From: CAWCKS01 sp963763485
Lineage (GTDB): Bacteria; Pseudomonadota; Alphaproteobacteria; Rhizobiales; Xanthobacteraceae
Assembly: GCA_963763485.1 (NCBI GenBank)
Contig: CAVXOW010000003.1
Coordinates: 372,001 to 436,000, forward strand
DNA length: 64,000 nt
Reading direction: 5' to 3'
The notes under the pieces are model-generated. The model had not been told where the DNA came from. It was given only the letters and a program-made list of their open reading frames with translations, and searched no databases. Positions 1 through 8,468 of this stretch are shown here, piece after piece (within the stretch, counting starts at the first letter, position 1; each line of letters opens with the position of its first letter). The translations under genes were made by a program, and so were the position numbers.

Positions 1-298
1 GTCCGAAAGATCGGAAATAAGGCATGACCCCGCGCAGTGCGGAGCGCCGAAACAGCGAACGCGCGATCGCCTGCCAATGCCAGGGCGGGAACGGGCCTGG
101 TTGCACCACGACGAGATCGTGGTCCGAGCTGGCGAGTGCCCGCGCCAGCGCCGGCAGCGATGCCAGTGTCACCAGTCGGTCGTGCGGGCCGCGATCCGCA
201 AGCGTCGGCGCCGTCGACCAGTGCGTCGTGGTCTGCGGGTAAGCCTCGCGCATCAAACGATGCTCGCCGATCTCGAGAATGCGAGGCGCCGATGTCAT
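1..298 (-). CDS. partial hypothetical protein, downstream end of glycosyltransferase block
   Basis: An open frame starts with an ATG at 298-296 and stays open to the window edge, giving the first 99 residues (MTSAPRILEIGEHRLMREAY... to ...GVMPYFRSFG). The start codon overlaps the stop of the preceding glycosyltransferase in an ATGA arrangement, the same coupling seen between the two glycosyltransferases before it, so it is almost certainly co-translated with them. A short hydrophobic strand (DHDLVVVQPGPFPPWHW) looks like the beta-strand/loop of an alpha/beta enzyme, but I do not recognise a family. Context suggests a role in surface polysaccharide or LPS synthesis. The C-terminal part lies outside the window. 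Confidence 0.6.
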   Translation of the reverse strand, partial: MTSAPRILEIGEHRLMREAYPQTTTHWSTAPTLADRGPHDRLVTLASLPALARALASSDHDLVVVQPGPFPPWHWQAIARSLFRRSALRGVMPYFRSFG

Positions 299-1416
299 TG
301 CCTCACCCGGGCTGGTGTCTCCGCAGCCATGATATCGGCGGCGCGATCGAGGCCGGAATAGAGGTCCGCTCGTTCTCCATAGGCGGCGCCGTTCTTACTC
401 CAGCTCAAACGCCGCTCGGCCGATTGTGCCTGCGCGAGAGCGTCGATCAAAGCGCGCTGCCGAAACGGCTCTTTGATCACGACGCCCGCATCTGCCGTTG
501 TGACATGAGGGGCATAGCCGCAGATGTCGGTCGTTACAACGGACAGGCCGTTGACGAGGGCTTCGAGGATGACCGTACCTGTCGTGTCGTAGCGCGCGGG
601 ATGAATCAGCAGGTCGGCGGCGGCCATCAGTTGCGGGATGTCGTGGCGCAGGCCTAACAGCTCGATGCGATCGGCGGCGTCGGTGTGGCGGGCCCATCGC
701 TTCAACGATTGACCGTGCCGGGATTCCGCTGCAATGCCGGCGATCAGCAGGCGCGCCGCGGGAAACTCCTTGAGTGCCTCGACCGCGCGATCGAGCCCCT
801 TGACCCGTGGCTGTGTTGCAATCGCAAGCCAGACCAGCTGATCGGGCCGAAGGCCGAGCGCGGCGCGCATGGAGTTCCGGCTGCCATTGGCGCGTAGCTC
901 GGGTTGGCGGCGAGTTCGGTCGATCGTCGGCGGCAGCAGCACAAGCCGCGCCGGCTCGGTGGACCAGGCCCCCTGAAATTCGCGGAGTTGCCGCTCGCTG
1001 AGCAGCAGGCATTGCGTCTTCCCGCCGGGAGCGAAGCTCGCGGCTTCGAGATTGATCATCGTGCGTCGCCGGCCGGTCAGCTGCGCAAAAGGCGAGGGCG
1101 TGCGGGCCGCGACGCACGGATCGGCACAATAGAGCAGGTCCAGTCCCTTCAGTTTGCCGAAGCCGACAAGACGGTCGAAGCGGCCGGCGCATCTGCGCAC
1201 GACATCACCGGCAAAGCGCGCATCGCGCCCGTGATTGGTCCAGGCGCGATTCGGCAAGAGTTCGATCGCAGCCTGGCCGGGCAACTCGCCGCGGCGATTT
1301 TCCGCAAACAGCGTCACCGTGTGACCGCGAGCCGCAAGCCGCGACGCAATGGCGAGGCAGTCGCGTTGCAGCCCGCCGCCGGCAAAGATGCTGACGATCG
1401 CAAACGCAATGTTCAT
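295..1416 (-). CDS. glycosyltransferase family 4 (GT-B) protein
   Basis: Predicted cytoplasmic GT-B glycosyltransferase of about 373 residues that would transfer a sugar from a nucleotide-sugar donor to a surface glycan acceptor. The start MNIAFAIVSIFAGGGLQRD carries the GGG-Q acceptor-side motif of family 4 enzymes. The C-terminal half has the donor-site pattern LLIHPARYDTTGTVILEALV followed by a G-S-V-V-T strand, with the usual E-x7-E spacing. The frame is open upstream to 1899, but the ATG at 1416-1414 is preferred because it overlaps the upstream gene's TGA (ATGA) and gives the canonical N-terminus. It is the middle gene of a tightly overlapping minus-strand block. The sugar and linkage cannot be told from sequence; it resembles RfaG/WaaG-like LPS core enzymes. 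Confidence 0.85.
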   Translation of the reverse strand: MNIAFAIVSIFAGGGLQRDCLAIASRLAARGHTVTLFAENRRGELPGQAAIELLPNRAWTNHGRDARFAGDVVRRCAGRFDRLVGFGKLKGLDLLYCADPCVAARTPSPFAQLTGRRRTMINLEAASFAPGGKTQCLLLSERQLREFQGAWSTEPARLVLLPPTIDRTRRQPELRANGSRNSMRAALGLRPDQLVWLAIATQPRVKGLDRAVEALKEFPAARLLIAGIAAESRHGQSLKRWARHTDAADRIELLGLRHDIPQLMAAADLLIHPARYDTTGTVILEALVNGLSVVTTDICGYAPHVTTADAGVVIKEPFRQRALIDALAQAQSAERRLSWSKNGAAYGERADLYSGLDRAADIMAAETPARVRQ

Positions 1417-2519
1417 CGCGCGACCTGCCGCGAACGGAAAAGCTTGGCGCGGAACGCGCGGATACGGCGCTCGATCGTTTTCCCAACACTTGGGGTCGAA
1501 ATCGCCCGGAACGAGAACTGCTGTGTCCCCGCCGCGGTCTTCCGCAGGGCCTGATAGAGTTGTCCAGCCAGCACGGCCGGACGCCGCAGCGCGAAGGCGG
1601 GATGATCGCCCAGCCGGTTGCCCTCGTCGGGAAAGTCCCTTGCCAGCGTAAGCAGAGCGTCGGACCACGCCGCCCGCGTATTGTTCGGCACGATGTGGCA
1701 GGGCAGGTCGCTTTCGGTGAAAGGCGGTGCCGCCGAATAGGCGCCAGCAATTCGGCTCGAACCGTATTGCGCGATCTTGATGTCGGACTTGCTGTCCGCA
1801 AACGTTTGTTGCGAAGGCGGCAGACTCAAGCTCAGCGGCGCGACCGCAATGAACGGTTCGCGCGCGAGCAGGTCGAGATAGGCCGATGGCTCCAGCCAAT
1901 CGATCACCTCACGCGACGGGAAAAAATCGAGCAGGCGCTGCGAAAATCGTCCGGCCATGACGATCTTGGTGTTGAGCAGCTGAATGGCATCGTTGATACC
2001 GAGGCAGGCCTCGTCGAGGTCGGGCGCATGCATCGGTTGCGCGCTCGAGGCCCAGAAGAAGTTAGGCCGCGTGCGGGGCTTGCTTGCCGGCGGCTGGTCG
2101 CGGCCAGGATTCGGCAAATAGCTTGCCCGCGGGCCAAGTCCTTTGGGGAGCTTCTGGTCAATCGTCTGCAACAGGCGGCGCGAAGGCGCGGTCACGATGT
2201 CCGCGTGTTCCAAGCACCAGCGGATCGAGTGCTGCTCGGCGACGCGACGGGCACCATGAACCTCCCCGGAAAGGAGGAGATCATCGATGTCGTAGACGAA
2301 CGGACCGCCGACTGACGTCAGCCAGTTATGTTGGCGACGGCTGAGATTGCGGTGGGTCAGCAGAACATCGTATTCGTTCGACCGAACGCCGCAGACAGCC
2401 ATGTTGCGGTCGACGGCGGCGTAGCGGATTTGCCGTGAGGCCGAGAGTGTCTCCAGCAACGGGCGGATGCGCGCGTTTGCGGCGACATCGTCGGTATGGA
2501 AAAAAAGCACCCGAAGCAT
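1413..2519 (-). CDS. glycosyltransferase-like protein (GT-B fold, GT4-like)
   Basis: A 368-residue protein beginning MLRVLFFHTDDVAANARIRP, a typical N-terminal Rossmann strand of GT-B enzymes. A Y-D-I-D-D-L-L motif near residue 90 and a later SDIKIAQYG segment resemble glycosyltransferases in which an acidic loop and a conserved K line the donor site. The C-terminal 60 residues are basic. An upstream in-frame ATG at 2564 would add 15 proline-rich residues that look non-native, so I place the start at 2519. No clear Shine-Dalgarno precedes it. It is the first gene of the minus-strand block and is divergent from the GT9 gene; its stop overlaps the next ATG. The substrate is unknown. Confidence 0.75.
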   Translation of the reverse strand: MLRVLFFHTDDVAANARIRPLLETLSASRQIRYAAVDRNMAVCGVRSNEYDVLLTHRNLSRRQHNWLTSVGGPFVYDIDDLLLSGEVHGARRVAEQHSIRWCLEHADIVTAPSRRLLQTIDQKLPKGLGPRASYLPNPGRDQPPASKPRTRPNFFWASSAQPMHAPDLDEACLGINDAIQLLNTKIVMAGRFSQRLLDFFPSREVIDWLEPSAYLDLLAREPFIAVAPLSLSLPPSQQTFADSKSDIKIAQYGSSRIAGAYSAAPPFTESDLPCHIVPNNTRAAWSDALLTLARDFPDEGNRLGDHPAFALRRPAVLAGQLYQALRKTAAGTQQFSFRAISTPSVGKTIERRIRAFRAKLFRSRQVAR

Positions 2520-2551
2520 CGGCGACACAGGGGGAGGGGGTTTGAAGTTCA

Positions 2552-2577
2552 ATCGCCCGCACATCCGAGCGGGCGAT
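2552..2577. repeat. 9-bp perfect inverted repeat between divergent glycosyltransferase genes
   Basis: ATCGCCCGC at 2552-2560 and GCGGGCGAT at 2569-2577 pair perfectly around an 8-nt loop. No T-run follows on either strand, so it is not a convincing intrinsic terminator. Its position in the roughly 220-bp divergent spacer (2520-2739) would suit an operator or a transcript-end structure. Confidence 0.5.
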
Positions 2578-2739
2578 CTTGATCGCTATTTGGTCTGTTT
2601 GAGCCACGCCGCCCCTGTTGTACAGCCCGATATTTCGCGGCTAATAGACCGACCCCGCGGGCGCGTCGATTTCGATGTTAACGATTTCGTCGGTCTCCGC
2701 CTGGCCAGGGCGCAACAGGTATTGCCGAAGTCTGAAGCC

Positions 2740-3804
2740 GTGCGATCCGCCGATCTCGATTCAGAAAAACGCCCGATCGCGGTGCTGGTCGACCGCGAGG
2801 GGCTGGGTGACGCGCTGCTGAAGCTGCCATTCCTGCGCGCGGTGCGCCGCGCGTTCCCCGATCGTCCGCTGTGGTGGATTGCCACGCACCAGACCTCGAT
2901 GGCGCACGAGATGGCGCCCTGGGTTGCCGGCTTGATCGATCGCACGGTCGAATATGCCGGCCTGACCGAGCCCGCGGGCGATGTCATCCCGCGTCTCAGG
3001 GCTTTGCCGGCGTTCGATCTGGTCTTCGACTCGCGGACGCGTTTCGCCACGGTACTGTTGGCGCGAATGCTGCTGTCGCATCGCGGCTTCTACGCGTGCC
3101 TGCCAGGCTACATGCTGTCGACCCGCCGTCCGCGGGGACACTTCACGCGGCCTGACAACATTGCTGAGCGGATGCTTTCGCTTGCCGAAGCCGCAATCGG
3201 GCAGCCAGTCGATGCCAGCGGCGAGTTCAAACTGTCGGCCAACGTTGAGCAATTCGCCGCAACTGTCTTGCCCGCCAGCCGGACCTACGTCGGGCTTGCC
3301 ACAGGCAGCCGTGAAGCGCGCAAGAACTGGCCGACCGCGAATTTCGTCGCGCTCGCCGTGAGGCTGGAGCGCGCAGGGTTGACGCCGGTATTCCTGATTG
3401 GGCCGCAAGAGCTTGAACTGGTCGACGCGCTGCGGGAGAGGGTGCCGTCCGCGCTGTTTCCGGAAGCCGACCCCATCGATCCCGCCTTGCAGCTGCGGCC
3501 ACTGGAGTTTGCGATGGCGATCGGCCGCCGACTTGCCGCGGCCGTCGCCAACGACAGCGGCATCGGCCATCTGCTCGGGATTCTCGGCACGCCTTTGGTG
3601 AGCTTGTTCGGTCCGACCGATCCGGCGCGCTGGCGGCCCTACACGTCGGCCGGGGTCCTGATCCGCGCGCAGGATTTCGGCGGTGAAGCCATGGAGGCCA
3701 TATCGGTCGATCCGGTGTTCGCCGCTGTAAGCCGATTGCTCAGCTCTTCGCCGCAGCCAGGCCTTGCAGGCGCTGTTCCCACGCCAGTGCGTGGCGGAGA
3801 ATGA
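2740..3804 (+). CDS. glycosyltransferase family 9 (heptosyltransferase-like)
   Basis: Predicted ADP-heptose:LPS heptosyltransferase-type enzyme, about 354 residues from a GTG at 2740. Recognition rests on the N-terminal VDREGLGDALLKLPFLRAVR segment, which corresponds to the GDxLxxxP acceptor motif of family 9, and on the C-terminal NDSGIGHLLGILGTPLVSLF segment followed by GPTDPARW, the diagnostic donor-binding block. The open frame extends upstream to 2467, but those residues do not resemble the family; the GTG follows a TCTGAAG sequence and gives the usual family length. The last 65 bp overlap the 3' end of galE on the opposite strand. Probably works in LPS core or another surface glycan with its neighbours. 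Confidence 0.85.
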   Translation: MRSADLDSEKRPIAVLVDREGLGDALLKLPFLRAVRRAFPDRPLWWIATHQTSMAHEMAPWVAGLIDRTVEYAGLTEPAGDVIPRLRALPAFDLVFDSRTRFATVLLARMLLSHRGFYACLPGYMLSTRRPRGHFTRPDNIAERMLSLAEAAIGQPVDASGEFKLSANVEQFAATVLPASRTYVGLATGSREARKNWPTANFVALAVRLERAGLTPVFLIGPQELELVDALRERVPSALFPEADPIDPALQLRPLEFAMAIGRRLAAAVANDSGIGHLLGILGTPLVSLFGPTDPARWRPYTSAGVLIRAQDFGGEAMEAISVDPVFAAVSRLLSSSPQPGLAGAVPTPVRGGE

Positions 3805-4729
3805 CGTGAATGTCGTCGTACTGAGGCGACCAAACAAGCTTTCGACGGATACGGCCGTTGGCGGCGATGATCGCATCGATATCGCCGGAGCGGCGTGGGC
3901 CGATCTCAACCGGAAAATCACGACCTGAAATTTGCTTCAAAGCGCTAACGATCTCCAGGACCGAGTAACCGCGTCCGTAACCGCAGTTCAGCGTGGTCGA
4001 CGCGCCACCCTGTGCGAGATAGTCGAGTGCCGAAACATGCGCGGCCGCAAGATCCGCCACGTGGATGAAATCGCGAATACAGGAGCCGTCGGGTGTGGTG
4101 TAGTCTGTGCCGAAAATCTGGAATTTCGGTCGCTGCCCGAGCGCCGCCTGGGCGGCGAGTTTGATGAGCGCGCCGGATTCGAGCTGTCCCGCCCGCAGCG
4201 CCGGATCGGCGCCGGCGACGTTGAAGTAGCGCAGGGTGCAGAACCGCAGGCCGTATGCTGATCCGGCATCGCGCAATATCGTCTCCGCCATCAGCTTGGA
4301 CGCACCGTAAGGCGATAGCGGATTGAGCGGAGCATCCTCATCGACCATTTGCGTTTGCGGCGTCCCGTAGACCGCGGCCGTTGATGACAGGACGAACTCA
4401 GCGACACCATGCTCGATCGCGGCTTGCAGCAGTGTGCAGGTCTTCGCGGCGTTGTTCGCGTAGTAGAGGAGAGGTTGGCTGATGGAGTCCGGGACGGACG
4501 TCGACGCCGCGAGATGCACGATCGACGTAATCTTGTGCTGCTCGATCAGGCGACCGATCAAAGCTGCGTCGCCGACGTCGTCTGAGACCAGCTCGACGTC
4601 AGGCGGCACCAGTGATCGCGAGCCCGTCGACAGATCGTCGACGACAACACAGGGCCTGCCACGATCGCGCAGTGCCAGCACCACGTGGCTTCCGATGTAG
4701 CCGGCACCACCGGTCACCAAAACCGTCAT
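3740..4729 (-). CDS. galE: UDP-glucose 4-epimerase
   Basis: Interconverts UDP-glucose and UDP-galactose in the cytoplasm, supplying UDP-galactose for surface glycans. The 329-residue protein has the NAD-binding GGAGYIGS motif at residues 7-14, the SSTAAVYG strand at 115-122 with the catalytic Ser/Thr, and the Y141-x3-K145 catalytic pair (YGASK). The LRYFNVAGAD segment is typical of GalE rather than of other short-chain dehydrogenases. The start ATG at 4729 is preceded by a good Shine-Dalgarno (GAGAGGA). It lies among glycosyltransferases, which fits a precursor-supply role, and converges on and overlaps the GT9 gene. Confidence 0.95.
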   Translation of the reverse strand: MTVLVTGGAGYIGSHVVLALRDRGRPCVVVDDLSTGSRSLVPPDVELVSDDVGDAALIGRLIEQHKITSIVHLAASTSVPDSISQPLLYYANNAAKTCTLLQAAIEHGVAEFVLSSTAAVYGTPQTQMVDEDAPLNPLSPYGASKLMAETILRDAGSAYGLRFCTLRYFNVAGADPALRAGQLESGALIKLAAQAALGQRPKFQIFGTDYTTPDGSCIRDFIHVADLAAAHVSALDYLAQGGASTTLNCGYGRGYSVLEIVSALKQISGRDFPVEIGPRRSGDIDAIIAANGRIRRKLVWSPQYDDIHVILRHALAWEQRLQGLAAAKS

Positions 4730-5078
4730 TCATCCTCTCAAATCTATCGCGATACGATTGGGCCTGTTCCATGGGCGGGATCATCATTGGTCCATCTATC
4801 CCCGAAACCTTCGCAGTGTCCAACTAGCCATTGATCGATGCCCAAGACACCGGCTAAGCATGCCCATCAAGGCTTGGTGCGCGAACCCTTGGAGCCCTAG
4901 CTGTGGCCCGAATCTGTGATAGCCGAAATTGGATTTTGGTGATTGACGACGCCCTCCATCCGGTCGCCCCAACAGAGGCGCGCACAACGTTCAGCGGGAA
5001 GCCAAGGACAGCGCTGGCCGACAATTCGAAGCCGGCCGTGTCGTATTTCCGCGCGCTGTCGCGTTGACGTCGAACGAC
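4730..5078. other. intergenic region, no gene recognised
   Basis: About 350 bp between the divergent galE and GT87 genes. I see no credible ORF, RNA gene or terminator. It should hold the promoters of both flanking genes, but I could not pick out a convincing -35/-10 pair. Confidence 0.5.
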
Positions 5079-6335
5079 ATGTCATCGGCTGAAGCCCGTA
5101 TCGGGCCGGACGGTTGGCGGCGGCTCGCCGCGGTCGCGGCAATCGGGATTGCCGTCGTCTACTTCCTCTATAACGCGTGCAAGTTTCGCATAGCCACCCT
5201 TGCGCTGCTGAGTGGTGATGCGAGCATCATCTTCCAGAGTTCGCTGACCATCGCTGGATCCGGCCGATATCCGGCGCAATCCGCGCTCGGCAATTTCAAT
5301 GAAATTTTTCCGTACCCGCCTCCGGCGGTCCTGATATTTGCCGCGCTGGCGCAGCTCGGCCCGACGATTTTCATGGTGGTCATTGAAGCCCTGACCTTCG
5401 TCGCGCTCTTTGCCGTGGTGCGGCTCAGCGTTTCTTATGAAGAACGCGCAGTCGTGCGCCTGTGGCCGCTTCTGCTGCTGCCGGCAATCCTCTTGACCTA
5501 CAATCCGATCGAATACGATCTGTTCGGCCGGAACGTCAACTTGTCGATTCTGGCGCTGACGCTGTCGTCGTTTGCGCTGTTGAGCCGCGCGCCAGTCGCG
5601 AGCGGCGTGGTGCTGGCGCTGGCGATTTCGGTGAAGCTTTATAGCGGCTTGCTGTTGATCTGGCTGATTGTATTCAATCGCAGGGCGGCCATCAGTTGTA
5701 TCGTGGCGCTCGCCGCATTCTGGGTCGTCGCGCCGTTGCTTTATTGGGGCGGCGCCGGCGCAGTTCAGATCTACCACGACTGGCTCGATCAACTGACGAT
5801 TGCCAATGGAAGCTGGGTGTACGCCCTGGCGGGCACCGGTTCCGGACCGCCATTGATCACGCTGCGCCTTGCCGCCTCGCGCCTGTTGGCCGCCGATCCC
5901 TTCGGATCTGACGTCAGGCATTTACTGCTGTTGCTGCAGGCGGCCTGGATCACCGTCCTTGCCGTCTACGCCTATCGGGCCTGGCGGCGTCCGGCATCGG
6001 AAGGTGCCTCGCGCGCTACATTGGCCGACTGGTTTGTGCTGCTCGTGGCGCCGCTGCCCTTCAGCCCGTGGTTCGAGCCCTATCATGCCGTCGCGCTGAT
6101 CCCTGGGTTCGTCCTCTGCATGCTGCTCGTGCTCGACCGAAGCCAGGGGGCGCGCGCGAGAGCGGTCATGGCGTTGGCCTGCGCCGCGTCGGCAGTGGTC
6201 AAGGAGCTGCCGATGGCGTTCGAGATGCGCGGCTTGGTCTTCACCGCTCAATTCGCGTTCGTGATCCTGGCGCTGAGTATGGTCCGGCCGGCCTTGGATA
6301 GGCAGACGCGGCCGACCGGCGTCGCGGTTGATTGA
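5079..6335 (+). CDS. GT87/DUF2029-type integral membrane glycosyltransferase
   Basis: A polytopic inner-membrane protein of about 418 residues with roughly ten hydrophobic helices. The YPPPAVLIFAALAQLG segment after a short loop, the YNPIEYDLFGRNVNLSILAL stretch and the ALAISVKLYSGLLLIWLI helix with its conserved K match the GT-C fold family 87, which uses polyprenyl-phosphate-linked sugars (mannosyltransferases in actinobacteria are the characterised members). The frame allows a TTG at 5064, but I prefer the ATG five codons later. It would add a sugar on the periplasmic side of the membrane, complementing the cytoplasmic GT-B enzymes around it. Donor and acceptor are unknown. Confidence 0.8.
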   Translation: MSSAEARIGPDGWRRLAAVAAIGIAVVYFLYNACKFRIATLALLSGDASIIFQSSLTIAGSGRYPAQSALGNFNEIFPYPPPAVLIFAALAQLGPTIFMVVIEALTFVALFAVVRLSVSYEERAVVRLWPLLLLPAILLTYNPIEYDLFGRNVNLSILALTLSSFALLSRAPVASGVVLALAISVKLYSGLLLIWLIVFNRRAAISCIVALAAFWVVAPLLYWGGAGAVQIYHDWLDQLTIANGSWVYALAGTGSGPPLITLRLAASRLLAADPFGSDVRHLLLLLQAAWITVLAVYAYRAWRRPASEGASRATLADWFVLLVAPLPFSPWFEPYHAVALIPGFVLCMLLVLDRSQGARARAVMALACAASAVVKELPMAFEMRGLVFTAQFAFVILALSMVRPALDRQTRPTGVAVD

Positions 6336-6365
6336 AAACGACGATGCTGTAGAGACTGGCCTGTC

Positions 6366-7421
6366 ATGGTTTCGATTGTCTTTGCCGATACGACCGGTCG
6401 CTATGACGGCACCGATTTCGAGCGCAGGCCGCTCGGCGGAACGGAATCGTCCTTGGTGCAGCTGGCGCGCGCGCTCGCGCAGCGCGGCCACGAGGTCACT
6501 GCGATCACCAATTGCGAGCGCGTCGTCGTCGACCGCGGCGTGACGTGGCGGCCATTCGGTTCGGATCTGCCCGAGAGCTGCGACCTCTACATTCCGCTCC
6601 AGCATCCGCGGTTATTCGGCCTGATCAAGCGGCCGCGTCGGCTGGCGGTCTGGGTGGTCTGGCGCGGCAACAATCTGAAGCATTACAAACAAATCTGGCG
6701 GATGTGGTGGTACCGGCCGATTCCGGTCCTGATGAGCCTGATGCAAGTCCGGCAGTACTCGCCGTTTCTGCCGCCGCGAAATCCCCACATCGTGATCCCG
6801 CACGGGCTTCCCGATGACATCAGGGGACACCCTCCGCTCGATGAGCCGCCGGGGCCAGAGTTCATTTTCGCGTCCAACCCGACGCGCAACCTTGAGGGGA
6901 TCGTCCGGATTTTTGCCGAGCGCATCCTGCCGGCGCGACCGGACGCCAGGCTCAGGGTGTTTGGCACGATTGCTGCAGTCGCCGATCCCTGGACGCAATG
7001 GCAGGGTACCTCGCTGCCGCCGAACCTGTCGGATGCGGCGCGCCGGGCGATCGAAATCCGCACCGCCGTTCCGCGGACGGAACTGATGGCGGCGATGCGC
7101 GGCGCTCGCGCCATGATCTACCTCGGCCACAAGACAGAAGCTTTTTGTCTCGCGCTTGCGGAGGCCCAGGCGTTGGGATTGCCATGCGTTGTCGCGCCGG
7201 TCGCGGTGCTTCCGGAGCGCGTCATCGACGGGGTCACTGGCTTCGTGCGTGGCGACGACGCCTCGTTCGCCGAGGCTGCCCTATCGCTTGCGAACGACGA
7301 CAAGCTATGGCGACGGCAACACGAAGCTGCGTTGAAGCTGCAGCAGGGATTGTCATGGTCCGAGGTTGCCGCTCGGTTCGAGCAGGCGCTGTTATCCGAC
7401 ATGATTGCGCTTCGGCAATAA
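6366..7421 (+). CDS. glycosyltransferase family 4 protein
   Basis: A 351-residue GT-B enzyme. The N-terminus has the RPLGGTESSLVQLARALAQR segment, the Gly-rich acceptor loop of family 4, and a separate IVIPHGLPDD hinge motif. The C-terminal Rossmann domain has HKTEAFCLALAEAQALGLPC, the E-x7-E donor-site motif with a following P-V-V-A-P type strand, and a VIDGVTGFV loop. It sits 30 bp after the GT87 gene on the same strand and probably shares its transcript. The sugar is not predictable. A starting Met at 6366 puts MVSIVFADTTGRYDG directly before the Gly-rich loop, as expected. Confidence 0.85.
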   Translation: MVSIVFADTTGRYDGTDFERRPLGGTESSLVQLARALAQRGHEVTAITNCERVVVDRGVTWRPFGSDLPESCDLYIPLQHPRLFGLIKRPRRLAVWVVWRGNNLKHYKQIWRMWWYRPIPVLMSLMQVRQYSPFLPPRNPHIVIPHGLPDDIRGHPPLDEPPGPEFIFASNPTRNLEGIVRIFAERILPARPDARLRVFGTIAAVADPWTQWQGTSLPPNLSDAARRAIEIRTAVPRTELMAAMRGARAMIYLGHKTEAFCLALAEAQALGLPCVVAPVAVLPERVIDGVTGFVRGDDASFAEAALSLANDDKLWRRQHEAALKLQQGLSWSEVAARFEQALLSDMIALRQ

Positions 7422-7496
7422 GGGACATGAAGGGGTACTTCGCTGGCGCTGCGATGCCTCGACGCGGCCTGCGCTCATGGGGTAAATTCAGGTCCG

Positions 7497-8429
7497 ATGT
7501 CAGCTCCCATTGGTTACTCCGCGCTTTGTCTTGACCGGCAGCTCGCCGCAGCAATTGCGTTTCGGCCCCGGCTTGATCAGCTTCGGTTGATCGCCGACGA
7601 ACCCGGCAATCTCAGTGTCTTGCAGGGGTTGCAGCTCTACGCGCTTTGTCTTGAATATCGTCCCGATCTCATCATCGAACTCGGCCGAGGTTACGGTAAC
7701 AGCACCTGTGTCTTCGCCAGTGCGGTGGAGACGACAGGTCACGGCAGGTTTGTCAGCTTCGACCTCGACAGCCTCTGGCACGATCTCACGCTACCAAAGC
7801 TCATTGCTGCGGGCCTTACCGCAATTACCGCACGGGTCGATGCCCGCACCCAGGATATCGCGACGGTGGATTTCCGCGCCCTCATCGGCGATGCCCAAAA
7901 GGTCTTTGTCTTCTGGGACGCCCATGGCTGGGAAGCGGCCGAGGGCGTGTTATGCGGGCTTATGCCGGCGCTCGCCGCCCGCGATCACGTCGTGGCCTGC
8001 CACGATGTCACAGATAGCCGATACGTGGAGGTGCCGCGCAGCTATGACGGGCGTTTCTTCTGGCGCGGGCCGGCAACCAAGGAGATTTCGGCGCGATACA
8101 ACATCGGCTGGCTCAACACCCAAGAGCCGCAGTTTCTGCCGTTGATGGATTTTCTCTGGCGCAACGATTGTGAGATGCGGAGCGCCGACGAGGATCTCGC
8201 ACTCTGGCGACGGACTCATCAAGCGCGACAAGCGGAGCTCGAGCAGGCGATCGGCGCCGATGTCTTTGCACCCGGCTGCCACTGGACTTATTTCTCGCTG
8301 AACGATGCGACGGCCTCCCTGGTGTTTCCCGCGCAGATGGAGCGGCCGCAAGCGGCCGGGCCGCCGCCCGCCGCGCAATCCGAACAACGCACGATCGTGC
8401 AGCGGGTGCTGTCACGCTTGTCACGTTAG
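7497..8429 (+). CDS. class I SAM-dependent methyltransferase-like protein
   Basis: A 310-residue protein with a Rossmann-type motif I, DLIIELGRGYGNSTCVFASA, followed about 25 residues later by an acidic strand end (FVSFDLDS) as expected for S-adenosylmethionine binding, and a VFVFWDAHGW segment resembling motif IV. The C-terminal tail after about residue 275 is Ala/Pro/Gln-rich and ends in a short basic helix. It follows the GT4 gene by 75 bp on the same strand. The fold resembles cephalosporin-hydroxylase-like or TylF-like sugar O-methyltransferases; modification of a surface glycan is a reasonable inference from context but is not shown. Confidence 0.6.
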   Translation: MSAPIGYSALCLDRQLAAAIAFRPRLDQLRLIADEPGNLSVLQGLQLYALCLEYRPDLIIELGRGYGNSTCVFASAVETTGHGRFVSFDLDSLWHDLTLPKLIAAGLTAITARVDARTQDIATVDFRALIGDAQKVFVFWDAHGWEAAEGVLCGLMPALAARDHVVACHDVTDSRYVEVPRSYDGRFFWRGPATKEISARYNIGWLNTQEPQFLPLMDFLWRNDCEMRSADEDLALWRRTHQARQAELEQAIGADVFAPGCHWTYFSLNDATASLVFPAQMERPQAAGPPPAAQSEQRTIVQRVLSRLSR

Positions 8430-8468
8430 CCAAGCAACCAGGCTCCGCATCAACTGGAGAGCACAACG

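Noticed and set aside
4730..5078. A tRNA or small RNA gene
   Set aside because: I saw no cloverleaf-like arms or terminator. A covariance-model search would be needed to rule it out completely.
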